Positions 23,090 through 35,582 of a DNA stretch of 64,000 nucleotides are shown piece after piece (the first letter of the stretch is position 1; every line of letters begins with the position of its first letter). The stretch lies in NCBI GenBank assembly GCA_037833965.1, contig AP031356.1, positions 19,676,501-19,740,500 of the forward strand. The letters run 5' to 3'. The notes beneath the pieces are model-generated. The model ran no database searches. It saw nothing but the letters and a program-made list of their open reading frames with translations, and was not told the origin of the DNA. This DNA comes from Marchantia polymorpha subsp. ruderalis (lineage: Eukaryota > Streptophyta > Marchantiopsida > Marchantiales > Marchantiaceae). Made by a program: the position numbers and the translations under genes.

Positions 23090-26000
23090 ATATGATCCAC
23101 ATACACGTTTTACTTACTTATTAATGTTGTGTTGGCAAAATTATGGTAGTTTTGAACAAAGAAACTTCATGATTCATCATTTTTTATTTTATCTTTATGA
23201 ACAAAATTAGCTTTGTTAATATATTCCCAATTTGCGTCAACAACAATTTTGATATGTTTTACATAGTGATAGATTAACTAGCTTAATTTTAAAAATTTCA
23301 CCTAATTTGAGCTTATGAAAATCTGAGTCTGATTTTAACAAACAGTTATAATTTATGCTTTAACATATGTTGCAATATACAAAAGAATCCAAATAAATAT
23401 CAAATATAATGCTATCTAAATTATGTTAAAAAATATATTATTGTTACATAATCAACAAAATAAATTTATATTGAAAATATTTTTGATACATTTATATTTA
23501 AGTGAAATTTATATTCTTACAATGATCATATATTGAATGATTATTTATTTTTTTCTTAATATAAGATTTGAAAACAAATTCCTTGCAAATTATGAATTTA
23601 AAATTAAAAAGATTTATTTTATTTTGAAAATTAAAAATTCATTATTTGCCAAAAAATTTCAAAATTTTTATGTTCTAAAATCAATCATTCTAAGAGATAT
23701 TTTATTTTAATATCTCTTAATTTTAATCATTCTTTTATTAGTAGAGATCAAAGTGAAGGAATTTCTTTCTGTAAAGTGAAATTGGATGTTTGTAACAATT
23801 TGTAAGAAAAAATTAAATTTGAAAGATATGTAAATGATTTTTGCAACAACTCATTTTAATTGAAATTACATACACGTTGCGATGAGTTTCATCACATTAA
23901 AATATCTATTAACTGTTGCAGTGTACAGGAACTGGGAAGTAACGGTTCATTGATGCTATCAATGCATGTTTAAGAAATTACGGTGTTACGATATAACGTC
24001 AAGATTTGTTTGCTTGACGTAAACTGGTAGCTGATTTAGAGTTTATTTAAGGTTTATCAATTAAAAGAGTGCTTTAATAATGTTATAAGAGGAAATTACG
24101 GCATTCATCAAGCTATATCAAGGGTGATTATATTGATCTCGTAGCTCTAAGTTTATTGTTCGCATATAAATTACAGTCATCAAAGACTTTGTCATCTTAT
24201 TTGACATGTTCTTATCTTGAAATGCTTATGAAACGATATAGGAATATGCGTAGAGTAACAAATCTGCAAGCTATTAGGAATAGTTAGAAGGTTCAGTTGA
24301 TCATATTTTTGTTCCCATACTTTAAACTTTATCCTCTAAAGTAGTTAGAAAATATTTTATCACATAAAAATATTAACGAGAGAAAATATTCCACTAAATG
24401 GGTCACATTAGATTAAAGCTTTCGGTAGACATGGCAGTGGAATGGGTGATTTGGTAGGCGGAATGAAACTGTATAGGTTAATGACTGTATTTTAGGTGGT
24501 GGTGGACACAAGTAACTCTAGTTCCGACCTACTTAACACATAGTAATAAAGAAGTATACTTGAATGCAAGAGTAGACTCTTGATAAATTATTTCCACTCA
24601 AATTCTGGAAACAATTAAGCTTAAGTTCCACTTTTCATTTACTAAGGATGTGTCATTGTGTTGACCCATATCATTTCCAAAATATAGGAAGCCGTTTTTC
24701 GTTTACAGAAGATTATTTGTTGTGAGTGTGACTGCTTCAGTTTAACAGTTAGCGGTTAAGGTTGGTAAGAAGGTTGTTTTGCTAAAAAATTGACAAAGCA
24801 AATGGGATACTCATCATATAAGGGATAGATGTTAAGATGTGTAGCTAGTACTAAGTAAATTGTTTGCCACTTCATTTTCCCACCTTTACAAATCAGGTCG
24901 AATTCCATACGAGGAATGTAGAGTTCTGGCCAGAGAAAATATATTATCTAGAGAAAAATCTACAACTATTTTCATTTTCCACGGTTCCAATGAACAGTTG
25001 GATGGCCTTCGGTCAAAACTGGCCCAAATCTATTTTCAGTTTGCAAATGCGAACAGACTGCAGCGTTTACTTACCGCAGTTCTGTAGCTGGGCATTCGTC
25101 CCCTTCTGGTGAATGCAGAACGTTTCCACCGGAAGAGGAGAGAAATCAGGATGGACTCTAGTGACGTTGTCGTCCGAAACATTCTTCCCACTCCCACTTG
25201 CTCCTACAGGTTTGCCTGTTCTCCTGCCGCCACAGAATCATTTCTGAAGATCGAGGCCACGCCACGCTCACCTTACTGTAGCGAGAATCTTCATTTTGAT
25301 TGGAGCATTCCCTAACGATATTCGATCGAGCCTCTCTCTGGCTTTTCCTCCCCTCCTCTGAGATTTATTTTCCAGGTAATAATTTTTGAGTTATTAAATT
25401 GGAAAATCCGGCAAATTGTTCAGTCCAGGCAGTTTTGAGAGTTTGAGACTGACAGGAATTCGGGTACAGACTTGAATTTTCAACTGCAATCCTGTAGACG
25501 GGCCCATTACAGATGAGATTGCGAATCTTGTTCTCAGTTGCTTGCACTTGAGAATGAAGGCGGAGGATGTAGAGTTTATTGTGGCTTTGAGGTCAATTCA
25601 GGAACATGATGAAGACTAATTGAGCCTAATGCGGATGAAGTTGAAGAACTCTCAATTGTGATTACGTCATCATCGGGATTGCAGACCTTCTTCTTCGCAC
25701 AAGATGTGTGCTCGCTTTTACAACCTCTGAGTGGATTTCAGAGACTGAGAGATTTATAGAAAGCTGCACAGATGTAGCGCGTACAAATTATATTCCAGTA
25801 TGCGCGCCATTCATGAATATTCTTCTGATCGGAACCAGACCATGGCTAAGCCGATTTCAATACCTCGATCATGGATCTCTTGATCATAATTCACAAATCC
25901 TGGCAGAAGTCATATCCAACATGAAACTGCCATGCGATGGATGCAATAGACACATGCAAGTTTTGAAGAAACACTTCAAAGCGGCTTCTATGGACTGTTA

Positions 26001-27617
26001 ATGGCCCTGCGATACTTGAGTTCAATATTCTCAGCACACTTAACTTTTCCTTGCCTCTTGGCGTTCCAAGTCAAGCTTGCATGCGTATGATGTGTCTTTC
26101 GTCTTCATCACATCTTGACTCGATCTCTTCTACTGTGTCTTTGCATGTTCCCCGTGGCCCAGTCACGGTTTCCCGTGAGACTGAAAGCTTCCATTTCCCT
26201 CTTCCTCTGACTGTAGATCAAGCCAACCATCGTCTTCGTAGCTAGTGTTTCAGATGTTCCACAGACGTCACGAAGTGTTTGGGCTTCTCTATAATCAATC
26301 CAGGTGCACAGACTCTCATTCGTGCTGAGTAAGAGTCTCGATGATGCGCTAATTATGCATTCATTCCGACTTCCTGCTCACAGATATCTTCATAAGACTG
26401 AAGTGATAATTATAAACCGATCGATCGAGCAGAAAATTATCACGTCTTCTCTAGCAAAAGCCTCTTTACAGATGACAATCGCCGTGATGCTGCTCACAGT
26501 GCAATCCAAGGTTTTCAAAATTAAGATATGGGAATGCAAAATTCCACCCGCGTAAGAACACAACGAAGAAGAGCTGCAGAGCAAAAAATCGGGCAAAGAG
26601 AAAGTTCAAGAGATTCGGGCTCCTCCTCGAGAGAGAATTGACACCTTCGTAGTAAAGTGCTACGTTGGAGTGCATGAAGACACAGTGTGAGTAAGACAAG
26701 GAGGAACAGAAGTAGTAGAATGAACCTCGTCTCTTCAATTTATTGATGAGTATAGTCACAAACTGGCTAGCCTTGTTGAGTAATATGTACACATGGGCGA
26801 TGGATTCTTCCCCTCGTTGTTCGAGGGTGAAGATTATCGAGTGGGCTCATCGCCGCCTCTTATTGCACCTAGAACCTGAAGAGTGATGCCTGCAGAGGAT
26901 CTAGCTATGGCTGTCATCGGGAGGGATGGGTCGCATGCTCGCTGAGAGGTCTGACCTCCATGGTCTCGGGGAAAGGCATCGTTGATCCAGATGAGCAGCT
27001 GTAACAGGGTCTTCGTGATCAACTTTTTCTTATCGTTATAGAAGGGGGGAGATCCGCTATACATGTCGACGCCTGCATTCTTCTCGTGACAGATGTGTCA
27101 TCCGGGTCTCCAATCCCACAGACTGGGACGGAGCAATTCGTTCCTTTGCAGCGTCGACCGCAATCACAACTCACACCTCTGAGAAGAATCTGTCTCCACA
27201 AACCGGGGGGGATAACTAGAGCTACTACCACAGGGCGGGGAATCCGAGCCTTGGAGAGGAGGCACAAATCAACACGATTGGAGATCCTGCGCGTTCGCAA
27301 GGCTCGAGGGTGCTAAGCCTCGGAGAGATTGTACATACGCGTACTGTACCTAGCTTTGGTGGACGGACTTAAGCTGCTGCTGCTGCTGCTGGCCGACTCG
27401 ACTGTCAGCGTCCCAGATGGATAGATGCCTTGGCAGCAGGACCTGTGAAATTCTCGTACACCTGTTTCTCAGTGACTACAAGGGCCGGCAAATGTCCCGA
27501 AGCGAGCCGAGGACCACGACGAATGCGGCTCGACTCGACTCGGGACGATAATATATTCTTCTACCCCACCCCACCGATCGATCGATCGATCGATCGAGCA
27601 GGACGGCAGCGAGAGGT
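23090..27617. other. Intergenic, no supported gene
   Basis: 23100-24700 is very AT-rich. 24850-26250 is more balanced and contains 60-97 aa open frames (24860-25112, 25109-25315, 25708-26001) with no domain I recognise; I could not connect them into a gene. A (CTG)6 run lies at 27373-27391 and a (GATC)n run at 27575-27597. Confidence 0.5.
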
Positions 27618-27944
27618 CTAGACCCGGAGAGTGGTGAGGTCGACGTCCATGTGACCACTTCTGGACCGGAATTTGCCGAGTCTCTCCAGCCTTTTCATGG
27701 CAGGCTTCGGGGCCGCCGCCTGCTGCTGCAGCTTGCTACTGACCTCGGCTTCGAACTGGCTGGTCTGCGCCGCCGCCGCCAGCGCAGCCTTCTCCATTCG
27801 GAACTTCGGTGGCTTTGCGGAGTTCTTAGGCTTGCGGGGAGACAAGGTGTTGGTCTTCTCCATGCCGAATTGTTTCATCGACCCCTCGGAGCTGCGTGCC
27901 ACAGCTCCGTCTTTCACATTCTTCATCTGCTCGTTGCTCGACAT
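27618..27944 (-). CDS. Small basic hypothetical protein, 108 aa
   Basis: I do not recognise the family. The product starts MSSNEQMKNVKDG, is rich in Lys, Arg, Ala and Gln, and carries a basic stretch SPRKPKNSAKPPKFRMEK. An Ala/Gln-rich middle follows (AALAAAAQTSQFEAEV, SSKLQQQAAAPKPAMKRLERL), and the end is MDVDLTTLRV. There is no signal peptide or membrane segment. The ATG at 27944 is preferred to the in-frame one at 28019 because the extra residues look like leader sequence and the chosen start begins a more protein-like stretch. A TATA box lies about 315 bp upstream on the same strand. A single-exon gene is the simplest reading, but it could be the last exon of a longer gene. Confidence 0.55.
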   Translation of the reverse strand: MSSNEQMKNVKDGAVARSSEGSMKQFGMEKTNTLSPRKPKNSAKPPKFRMEKAALAAAAQTSQFEAEVSSKLQQQAAAPKPAMKRLERLGKFRSRSGHMDVDLTTLRV

Positions 27945-28257
27945 GACTACTTTCACCCACCGACCGACCCACAGTCGGACTGGATTGGACTGGACTGGAC
28001 TGGACTGACCTCGCTGCAAAATTGTGCTCTGAGATTGGACGACAGGACGGGACGGGAAGCTAAGATTGAATTGAATGTGCCGACCGACGATCGGTTCGAA
28101 CTCGGAGCCAATCGGAGGCGGAAATCGAAGGGGATGGAGGAGGGAGGGAGGGAGAGGGGACGAGGATTACAAAGGGTATGGGACGAAAAGTGGAATTAGT
28201 ATGGGGGCGAACGGAGAATGGAGACCGAGGTGGTGAAGGGAGAGCGGCTCGAGGAGG

Positions 28258-28265
28258 CTTATATA
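28258..28265 (-). promoter_or_regulatory. TATA box for the 27.6-kb small gene
   Basis: TATATAAG on the minus strand, about 315 bp upstream of the ATG at 27944. This would place transcription start near 28230 with a leader of about 285 nt if there is no intron. Confidence 0.55.
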
Positions 28266-28399
28266 CTGGCGTCCAGGTGCAGAGAAGGATCGTCTGCAGC
28301 GCCGTCGAGTCGTGCGCCGAATTGCGTCCCGCCCCCGCCTGAGGAGCGAATTTGTCGTCCCCGATGGATCGTGTACGTGTTGCCATGGCCCAGCCATTG

Positions 28400-31300
28400 A
28401 CGCACCGCACATTCCGGGAGGCACGTCATCATCCGGCCCCGGCAAACGTCACCGAGTTCTTCCCCGGCCCCACTTCCGGCCGACTGCGCTCGCAGCCGGG
28501 CAGCCGGGCAGCCCGGTGGTGGGGCGGATAAAAAAAGGCCTGCGGCGCTTTGGGACTCGGGGCTCGGGGCTCGGAGCTCGATTGTCGCACGGAGGAATCT
28601 GATGCTCTGATGCGGGGCGAATCGCAGTGCCACCGGGGCGGTGACGAGGCCGCCCACGTCAGCGCACGGCGCTGCGAGGCCTGGACACGCATGCCCGGCA
28701 CACTCGAGGCGGGGGACACGACAGCTTTTCGCCGGAATCGAAAGCGCGTCGTTCCAGAGCCATTGCGCGTGGGGCCGCTGCTTCCGACACCTTTCTCTCC
28801 GACGCGAAGATGTCACGAAGCTGCTGCGCTTCTGTTGCTTGTTCGATCCTGCACTCCATCGCCCTCCCTCGCTGCTTCAAACCGATCACGAGCATTCCGC
28901 CCTTCACAATTTCGCTACCAGCTCGATCAGGAGCAAGCCTTTCCGTCAATAATTTAATAAATAACCAATATTAAGAACCACTGAAATCAACCCAACCGCC
29001 TTGGTCTCGTGTTGTTGTCTGTCACGAGGTCGAATTGAGCGGGTCCGATGGCCGATTCTGGACTTACAATAATATTGATTATTTTATCGATGTACAGTAC
29101 ACTAAGAACGAGTTCTCGATCTTTGGCATGCGCTCACTGGTCGGTCCCTCGGATGAAAGGGGGGCAGATGTTTTTTTTTTGCTGCGCTGTGATTAGATGG
29201 TGAAAGTCACTGCCCTGCGTTGTCGGAAGCATGATTTGCGAATATCGGTACGAAAGACCGACAAGAAATCATATTGAAATAAGATTGAGATGGAGATCGG
29301 AGCGGGTGGCAGGATGTACTCGTGACAGAACAACTTTTGGTGCTCGTCTATTTTGGGGTATCCAGCATTATCGGAAGTGCAGCCATAGTCGCCCGATGGA
29401 CGGTGCATTGAAACAGCATCGACCTCGAGCTGAATCGAGGTAAAATCTGTGTCCCAACTTGCCCTCGTCATCCTCAGCAAGTGTAGGGAGTAGATGGAAT
29501 ATCGTCGCAAAGTGGGCAGAAAAAACGAAACTAGCTCCTAAAAGACAAGTAGAGAGCTCGTCTATCTAATGAAAGGTCACATCGTCTACGACTGCAACTC
29601 TAATGTGGAGCAAAGTGGTAATGCACGTGATAATGGCAGGTCTAGATCAAGCATCACTCCATCACTAAACAATGTTTTTCTCTTTCGTACATCTGTACTG
29701 GAATACCTATAACTTATCAAAGTTTTTGGGATAAATCTGACAACGAGAAATAAATGTTCATATTTACAATTATCGCAATTTATCGCATATTATACAAACA
29801 CAACATGTATCTAATTGATCAATGCGCTGTCCGGATGCTCCATGCCTATGTATTGTTTGAAACTGGTTGATATCCGTGGTTGTGCTAAACTCTGCAGCTG
29901 CTCTAATATGACGTCTGATAATGTCAATAGGATTGTGTCCTGAGTCTATCAAGAACCACCTTATAAGTAACAGTAATCCTGTCTTCTCTAATATGTAGAT
30001 TTATGCACAAAATTCATTTGATGATCCGATATGTGCCCTAGCTGATAATTGTTCTCTCAGCAATGACAAAGTTGATGTTTTGGATGTCATCGTTGGAATA
30101 TCTCTTTGACGTACGAAGTGTGGCCTTTACAGGTCTTGACCATAAGAGCATGCCAGAGGGCAAGGTTCGATCCAACACTTTTATAAGCACTTAGCTGTGG
30201 TATGTTGAAATGGAATCTTCAGCAAAGCTTGATAGCAGGCTGAGCGAGCAACAATAAACCTCCGTCCGTGTGGCACACAGATGGAATCATTGTGGATGCG
30301 AATTAATAATATCCTGATTTGTGTGTTGATAAATGATGCATTTCATATTGGACGTGTCCGTAATCGGTAGATTATGTCCTTTTGTCTGCCCAAATATAGC
30401 AAGCTATCTATAGCATACAATTAAGAAGGAAGATTGTGAAGGATGATGAATATTTTACCACATCATCCGGTAGATATGTGATTGGGTACAAATACGTCAA
30501 TCTTGTGGACATGAGAATTGATATGTTTTCTTCCATAACGCATAAAACACATATCTGAATATGTTTATGTATATAAACATATTCAGATTTCTCGTACGTT
30601 TTAATCCTCATTTCGTGATTAATAAAGCTCAAAAAAAATTATTTAAAAAAAATTATTTTAGAGAAAATAAATTTAAAATATAAACAAATCATCAATTGAA
30701 TATTTACAAAATCATCAATTTATTCATTAGAAAATTACCAAAAAATATATAAAAAAAATTGACTTCTTACATGACATCTAAAAAAGTTCAATATATCTGT
30801 TCAAAGAAATATATTCCTATTTAAAACATCTTTTACACAATAAAATCTTGGCTCAATGTAATTTAGATCAGATTCATGTGAATTGGTGATTGTCATAAAA
30901 TATATTTTACAAAGTCATTTTAGTCGTGGTATGAATAAATTTTAACCCAAATTCATATTCATCATATAAGTAACAAATATAAAATATGAGTTTTCAATTT
31001 TATGAATTGTAAAATTCATATATCAAAACATACATATTTTATTAATCTTCATTAAATGAAAAGTTTCTTTTTTTATTCAAAGTTATCATAAATATATCAA
31101 ATGACCATAGAACACAATTCTATCAAATCAAAAAAGTTGTAAATCCCAGCACACTAACATGAAAAAGTCTCCAGAAGTACTATAATAAGATGTATGTACT
31201 ATAAAATCTCATACATGAAGATTTTTTATTTGAAATACTCTATAAAATACAAAATGCTGCAAATCACCATATTCATTATGAATGTAGTTTCATAAATTGA

Positions 31301-32689
31301 TTGAAAACTACTGTTTATAGAGAAATGAAAGTTGATGTTTAGAGAATTTGTTTACAATTAGATGTAATCGATTCTACATTTGTTTCAAGTACGTTAAAAT
31401 ACTGGATGTATGATAATAATATAATAATTGTAAATTTATATGTAAATGATAAGTTTGTCATATTTTTAAAAACAGAAATTTACTTCCTCCTACAACATTG
31501 TATGTTTTTATGTACAACATGTAATTTATTATAATATATTATTAAAATTTTTTATAGATTTTTTGGGAAAAATATATATTATTTTCACACATATGTATGT
31601 GTTAAAATGCCAATATTGCAAGTGTATTCATCTATATTTTAATCCATAATTTTATATAAAACAATAGTTTCATTGCAAACAACTTTAATAAACGATTAAG
31701 CTGTTATACGTATATTTTTTATTGCTTAATTTTTTGATGATTTAGTAAATTTTTTTATTTTTTTTTACAATTGAAATTTCAAAATTTGTACATTATTTAT
31801 TTCAAGTTTTAATATATGTGATCAAAATATTAATTTTATATAAATCAATTTTATTTTATTTTTTGAATTAAATTTATGTGTTTAGCACATTATAAATAAT
31901 TATTTGAATTATAACATATAGTTGTATTAAATTCAAAATTCAAAATACATAAAGTCCAAGAAATGCAACCGGAAGTATCAAAAAACACACACGAGACGAC
32001 ACAAGATCTAGGTGGTTCATCCAAAGGAATACATCTACATGAACTAACAAACTTGTTATGTTTGCATGTTCATAGATTATTTGTGTCTCGTCGTCACATA
32101 TATACTAAATAAATCAATGAAGCTCTTGTGTTTGTATTTTCCGTTTTCAAAAAGTTCAATGTTTCCAACAAAAATACCTTTGTTGATATCGGTGGCTATA
32201 CTAGAGAAAGTAACAGAATTATTCAACCAAAACTTTGCTGTAACTGTTTGTGACATTACACAGCTTTACTAACTAAAAGTTGTACATTCTACTTCACACA
32301 CCACAATAGTGTAAATAAATGTAAGTTAATTAAAATCTCCCAAAGATTGATTTTGGCTCAAAGGACACTTCCACGGTTATTTACTTGATTACAATTTTGG
32401 ACATTTATTGCATGAAATTTTGAATTTCGATGGATTCTACTGAACCTGCCTCCAAGCGATTTCGCAAAACTCCATTTCAATCAAAACACCTGTTACAAAA
32501 TGGTATTTCTATAGCAAATCGTGATACTAGATTTTTTGAAGTGGTTGCTCTTAGGTGTCAATTCTGTGTATATTTTGGACGTGAAGAACATGCTAAAACT
32601 CCTTAACATCTTGGACATTTGAAATGACTCCTTTCACAACAGACAAATACATGTAGCGCCTTTGCATTTACTATCAAGTGAAATGGAGA
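28400..32689. other. Intergenic, no supported gene
   Basis: 28400-28960 is GC-rich with several overlapping frames on both strands, likely upstream sequence of the small minus-strand gene. 29000-30600 is mixed, and 30600-32000 is extremely AT-rich. No domain, RNA gene or element end was recognised. Confidence 0.5.
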
Positions 32690-32694
32690 GAATA

Positions 32695-32948
32695 TCAAAA
32701 AAAATTTCTTCCAATAAACCTCAGATTGAGCAAACCAACAAAACGATAAACATAGAAGATACACGTATAACGTGGTTCACCCTCAGAGGCTATGTCCACG
32801 GAGGAATACACTTGAGAGAGTTTCCTGCTTGAAGTGAGAAACTTCTTACCACCCTTATGGTATATATATCCAAGGTAGTTAACCACTTTACGCTGTAAAT
32901 AACTACATATGCGGTTAACCTCAATAAACTCCTTAAACGGAGTTAACA
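32695..32948 (-). repeat. Probable Copia LTR fragment related to the one at 1156-1393
   Basis: On the minus strand it starts TGTTAACTCC and carries GGTTATTTACAG-like and TATATATACC segments. It ends with GTGGACATAGCC..GGGTGAACCACGTTATACG. The order and wording match the LTR at 1156-1393 (GTGGACGTAGC..GGTGAACCACGTTAAATC). The far end is uncertain and no paired LTR is visible. Confidence 0.5.
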
Positions 32949-32949
32949 T

Positions 32950-33240
32950 AAAAAATGCATTATTTGTGTCGTGAGCTTTTCAACGAGATCCAATTTGCAT
33001 ATACTTTGCTGAGAAACATGTACAACAGAATATTCCATCACCGTCACCGTTGATCAACTGTCAACCGTCACCGTCGGCCACCGAGTCTATTAACTTCTTC
33101 TATTGAGTTAACCTCCAGATGCACTATTTGAGTCGAGAGCTTTCCAACCATACCCAATTTGCCTATACTCTGAAGAGAAACATTTTAGGACAGAATATTT
33201 CGTCACCGTCACTGTTTGTCACCGTCACCGTCACTCGTTG
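32950..33240. repeat. Two-copy tandem duplication, about 165 bp, with CACCGTCAC runs
   Basis: Two blocks (about 32955-33080 and 33115-33240) share a GAGCTTT, CCAATTTGC, ATAC and GAGAAACAT order, then ACAGAATATT and repeated CACCGTCAC triplet-like runs. The copies have diverged by about one base in six. Noncoding. Confidence 0.75.
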
Positions 33241-33363
33241 ACAGTGTTGCTCTACCAACGACGTTAGATCTCAACCACGTTTAACATTGACAACGTTGAA
33301 TACCAACCACGTTCAACCTCAAACCACGTTTGACCTCGACCACGTGGACTATCAACCACGTTC
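33241..33363. repeat. CAACCACGTT short repeat, target of the Gypsy-1 insertion (left part)
   Basis: Phrases such as CAACCACGTT, AACCTCAAACCACG and GACCTCGACCACG recur every 20-30 bp. The array resumes after the retrotransposon at 41231-41345 (GTTCGACCTCAAACCAC, ATCATCAATCACGTTGAC), so the element split it. Confidence 0.75.
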
Positions 33364-34221
33364 TGTAAGACCGGGTGTTGCACATATGTACTAAGTCTTA
33401 GAAGTGGTCAAGGGAATAAGGATGATTAGCCAAGGCATAGCTAAGACTAGCTAGTTATGACTAAACTAGTTAGTTATAACTAAGTTTATCTAGTCATGAC
33501 TAAGTTTAGCTACAATGTCTATAGTTGGCGGAATAATTAGCGGAGTTCTAGAAGAATGGAGTGAGCACTTCTATTTTGTCCTTTACAAGGAGTGAGCACT
33601 TCTATTTTGTCTTATACAAAAGTTCTAGATTCCAAGGGATTAGATATTTGACTAGAAGCTTGGATTTGATTGGTTTGACTAAATGTATGAAAGATGATTG
33701 GCTAGACTAAGTCTAATGTTGACTTAGTGGCTAGGAAGCTTGTAGAAGTTTAAAAGCTTCAAATGGCATGTCGCCACCTCAACCTTGGATTCCAGAAGCT
33801 TCTAGAAGGTTTAGGTAGGCCAATGGCATGTTGCCACGTAGAGAAGGTTAGTCAAACTTACCTAGGTAAAAGTAAGTTAGGAGAAATTACCACATGTTAC
33901 TATGGTAACTTCTCAAGTAGTATAAATAGAGAGGTAGAGTAGCACCTCTCAAGCAAGTTTGGAGAGTCATGTGTGAGGACTTGTTTCAGTAATGAAGGAG
34001 TGAAGTTTTTGAGTATCTTGGAGTATCGACGTGTGTTTGCATTTATGTGAAGAGGGTGATGTGAGGAGAGTTGTGTGTGAGTTGGAGTGATACATGAGAG
34101 TTTGTAAGAGAAGGTGTTTGGGACATGAGTGAGAGTATGAATCTTAGTCTTCTAGAACCATGATGCGCTACCACAAAGCCATCAGAGGTAAACCTGAGTG
34201 AGAGTCAGCCCGGAGGTTGCA
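33364..34221 (+). repeat. Gypsy-1 5' LTR
   Basis: 858 bp, TGTAAGACCGGG...GGAGGTTGCA. Contains a direct duplication GGAGTGAGCACTTCTATTTT near 33558 and 33589, and CTAGTTATGACTAA-type inverted repeats near 33450-33500. TATAAATAG at 33921-33929 is the likely promoter. Confidence 0.97.
33921..33929 (+). promoter_or_regulatory. TATA box in the Gypsy-1 LTR
   Basis: TATAAATAG about 300 bp before the LTR end, expected to start the genomic RNA near 33950. The same site is present in the 3' LTR near 40930. Confidence 0.65.
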
Positions 34222-34225
34222 TTTT

Positions 34226-34242
34226 TGGTTCCGTTGCCGGGA
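34226..34242 (+). other. Gypsy-1 primer-binding site, tRNA-Asp-like
   Basis: TGGTTCCGTTGCCGGGA, four bases after the LTR. It resembles the TGGCGCCGTTGCCGGGGA site of many plant Tat/Athila-type elements, which is complementary to the 3' end of tRNA-Asp, with a few mismatches. It is not the initiator-Met type. Confidence 0.6.
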
Positions 34243-34898
34243 CCTCAATCTAGAAGGCGGAATGTTTAGGATTCGATTTCTAGCTCGAGAGAAAGTATCC
34301 ATGAGGGATCACTTGGTGTTAACATTGGGGAATGAAAGAGCGGAGAGTGTGCTTGAGAGCGAAATTCCATTTGTTTATCCCATAGTCTCATATGATAGCC
34401 TAGAAGTGATTTTGTATGTTTTGTTCACGTAAACATGTCTTTTTGAGAGAAAAGTGATCTTAGACACCGAAAAGTATTTTTGAAGGTATTCTTCAAAGTT
34501 TTTATTGATTTTAGAGTGAAAGATAGAGAAAATTTACGTTTTTGTTTCAGGTCCAGATCATGTGTTAACAGAAAGATATGAGAGTTAGAAGTTGAGTGGG
34601 TTTTCACGGGTATCAAAAGTCTGCTCTCTGGAAAGTTTGTACAGAGTTGATTACTTTTTCTGTATTTCAATTTAGGCTTTGAAACTTCGTACGAGTGTGT
34701 ATTGGAAGATAAGCTACGTTTGAGTCAAAATTTCACTGAGAGATCACGTCTAGAGACGAAGTTATGTTGATTTGAAGTTGAGGGGGTACAAAAGCAAGAT
34801 AACAAAGCAAAAGTTTTTGATTTCTTTATTCACAGTTTTCGTCAAGTAGATAGCGTTTCTGGGAGAGGTCTTTTGAGTGGTTTCTACCTTATGGGAAA

Positions 34899-35342
34899 AT
34901 GAGTGAACAAGAAGGTTGGAAGGTTAGGTTATCCAAAGTACCTCAAGGCTTGGATGTTATAGTGTCTTTAGACTCCAATACAAGAGAATTCAAGGTGGAG
35001 TTTGAAGAAAGAGTAGTGAGTCAATCTCCAAGAGTCAAACGTGAAACTTGTTTTTATTGTGGAGAGGAGGGCCATAAGGTTGTCAATTGTTCCCTGCGGA
35101 ACAAAGATAGAAGATTGAGGAGCAAGAGGAACTTGGGAGATTTGAAACTTCACTTGGGACCATCATCGCCACATGAATCCCAAAGCGCCACCTTCTGTGA
35201 CAATTGCGGAGTGATTGGGCTACCAGCGGGACACGAATGCAGCGGAGTGAAGGCACTTCTGGAATCACTTGTGGAAGGGTTTGACGGCAAGCTAAGTGCT
35301 GAAACAGAGAAAGTGACCTCAGCGGGTTCAAGCTCCAACTGA
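34899..35342 (+). CDS. Gypsy-1 extra ORF1: 147-aa double zinc-knuckle protein
   Basis: A separate ORF between the 5' LTR and gag. It starts MSEQEGWKVRLSKVP and has a classic CCHC knuckle CFYCGEEGHKVVNC at residues 51-64. A basic stretch (NKDRRLRSKRN) follows, then a second Cys/His cluster CDNCGVIGLPAGHEC at 100-114. The first part (LDVIVSLD..REFKVEFEE then knuckle) recalls the RNA-binding zinc-knuckle ORF1 proteins of plant LINEs, though that is only a resemblance. Gag has its own knuckle, so this one is additional. It likely binds RNA or DNA. After its stop the +1 frame stays open to 35520 with an acidic then mixed sequence. Confidence 0.7.
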   Translation: MSEQEGWKVRLSKVPQGLDVIVSLDSNTREFKVEFEERVVSQSPRVKRETCFYCGEEGHKVVNCSLRNKDRRLRSKRNLGDLKLHLGPSSPHESQSATFCDNCGVIGLPAGHECSGVKALLESLVEGFDGKLSAETEKVTSAGSSSN

Positions 35343-35543
35343 AGATGGAGATCATCATTCGAATGATGGAGAAGATGATGATGAGGGTAAGACTCATCGT
35401 ATGCCTAGGAGAGGAGAGAGCTTTGGCTATCTTGGAACAACCAATTCCTTTTGTGTTTCCTTTGATGAATTACTCAAGGATGGAGTTAGTGTTGTTTATA
35501 TTGTATTAGGAAGCCCCATATAAATTTCCAATAGAAAAGAAAG

Positions 35544-35572
<29 letters not shown>
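35544..35572 (+). repeat. 29-nt A tract directly before gag
   Basis: An uninterrupted run of 29 A ending 10 bp before the gag-pol ATG at 35583. It could be a slippage site, a translation-friendly leader or a relic of an insertion. Confidence 0.9.
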
Positions 35573-35574
<2 letters not shown>

Positions 35575-35582
35575 AGTTGGAA

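Noticed and set aside
25708-26245. 97- and 64-aa plus frames as possible exons
   Set aside because: No recognised domain, and I could not link them with consistent splice sites.
30140-30200. GGTTCGATCC, a B-box-like sequence
   Set aside because: No cloverleaf can be drawn and no A box lies at the right distance.
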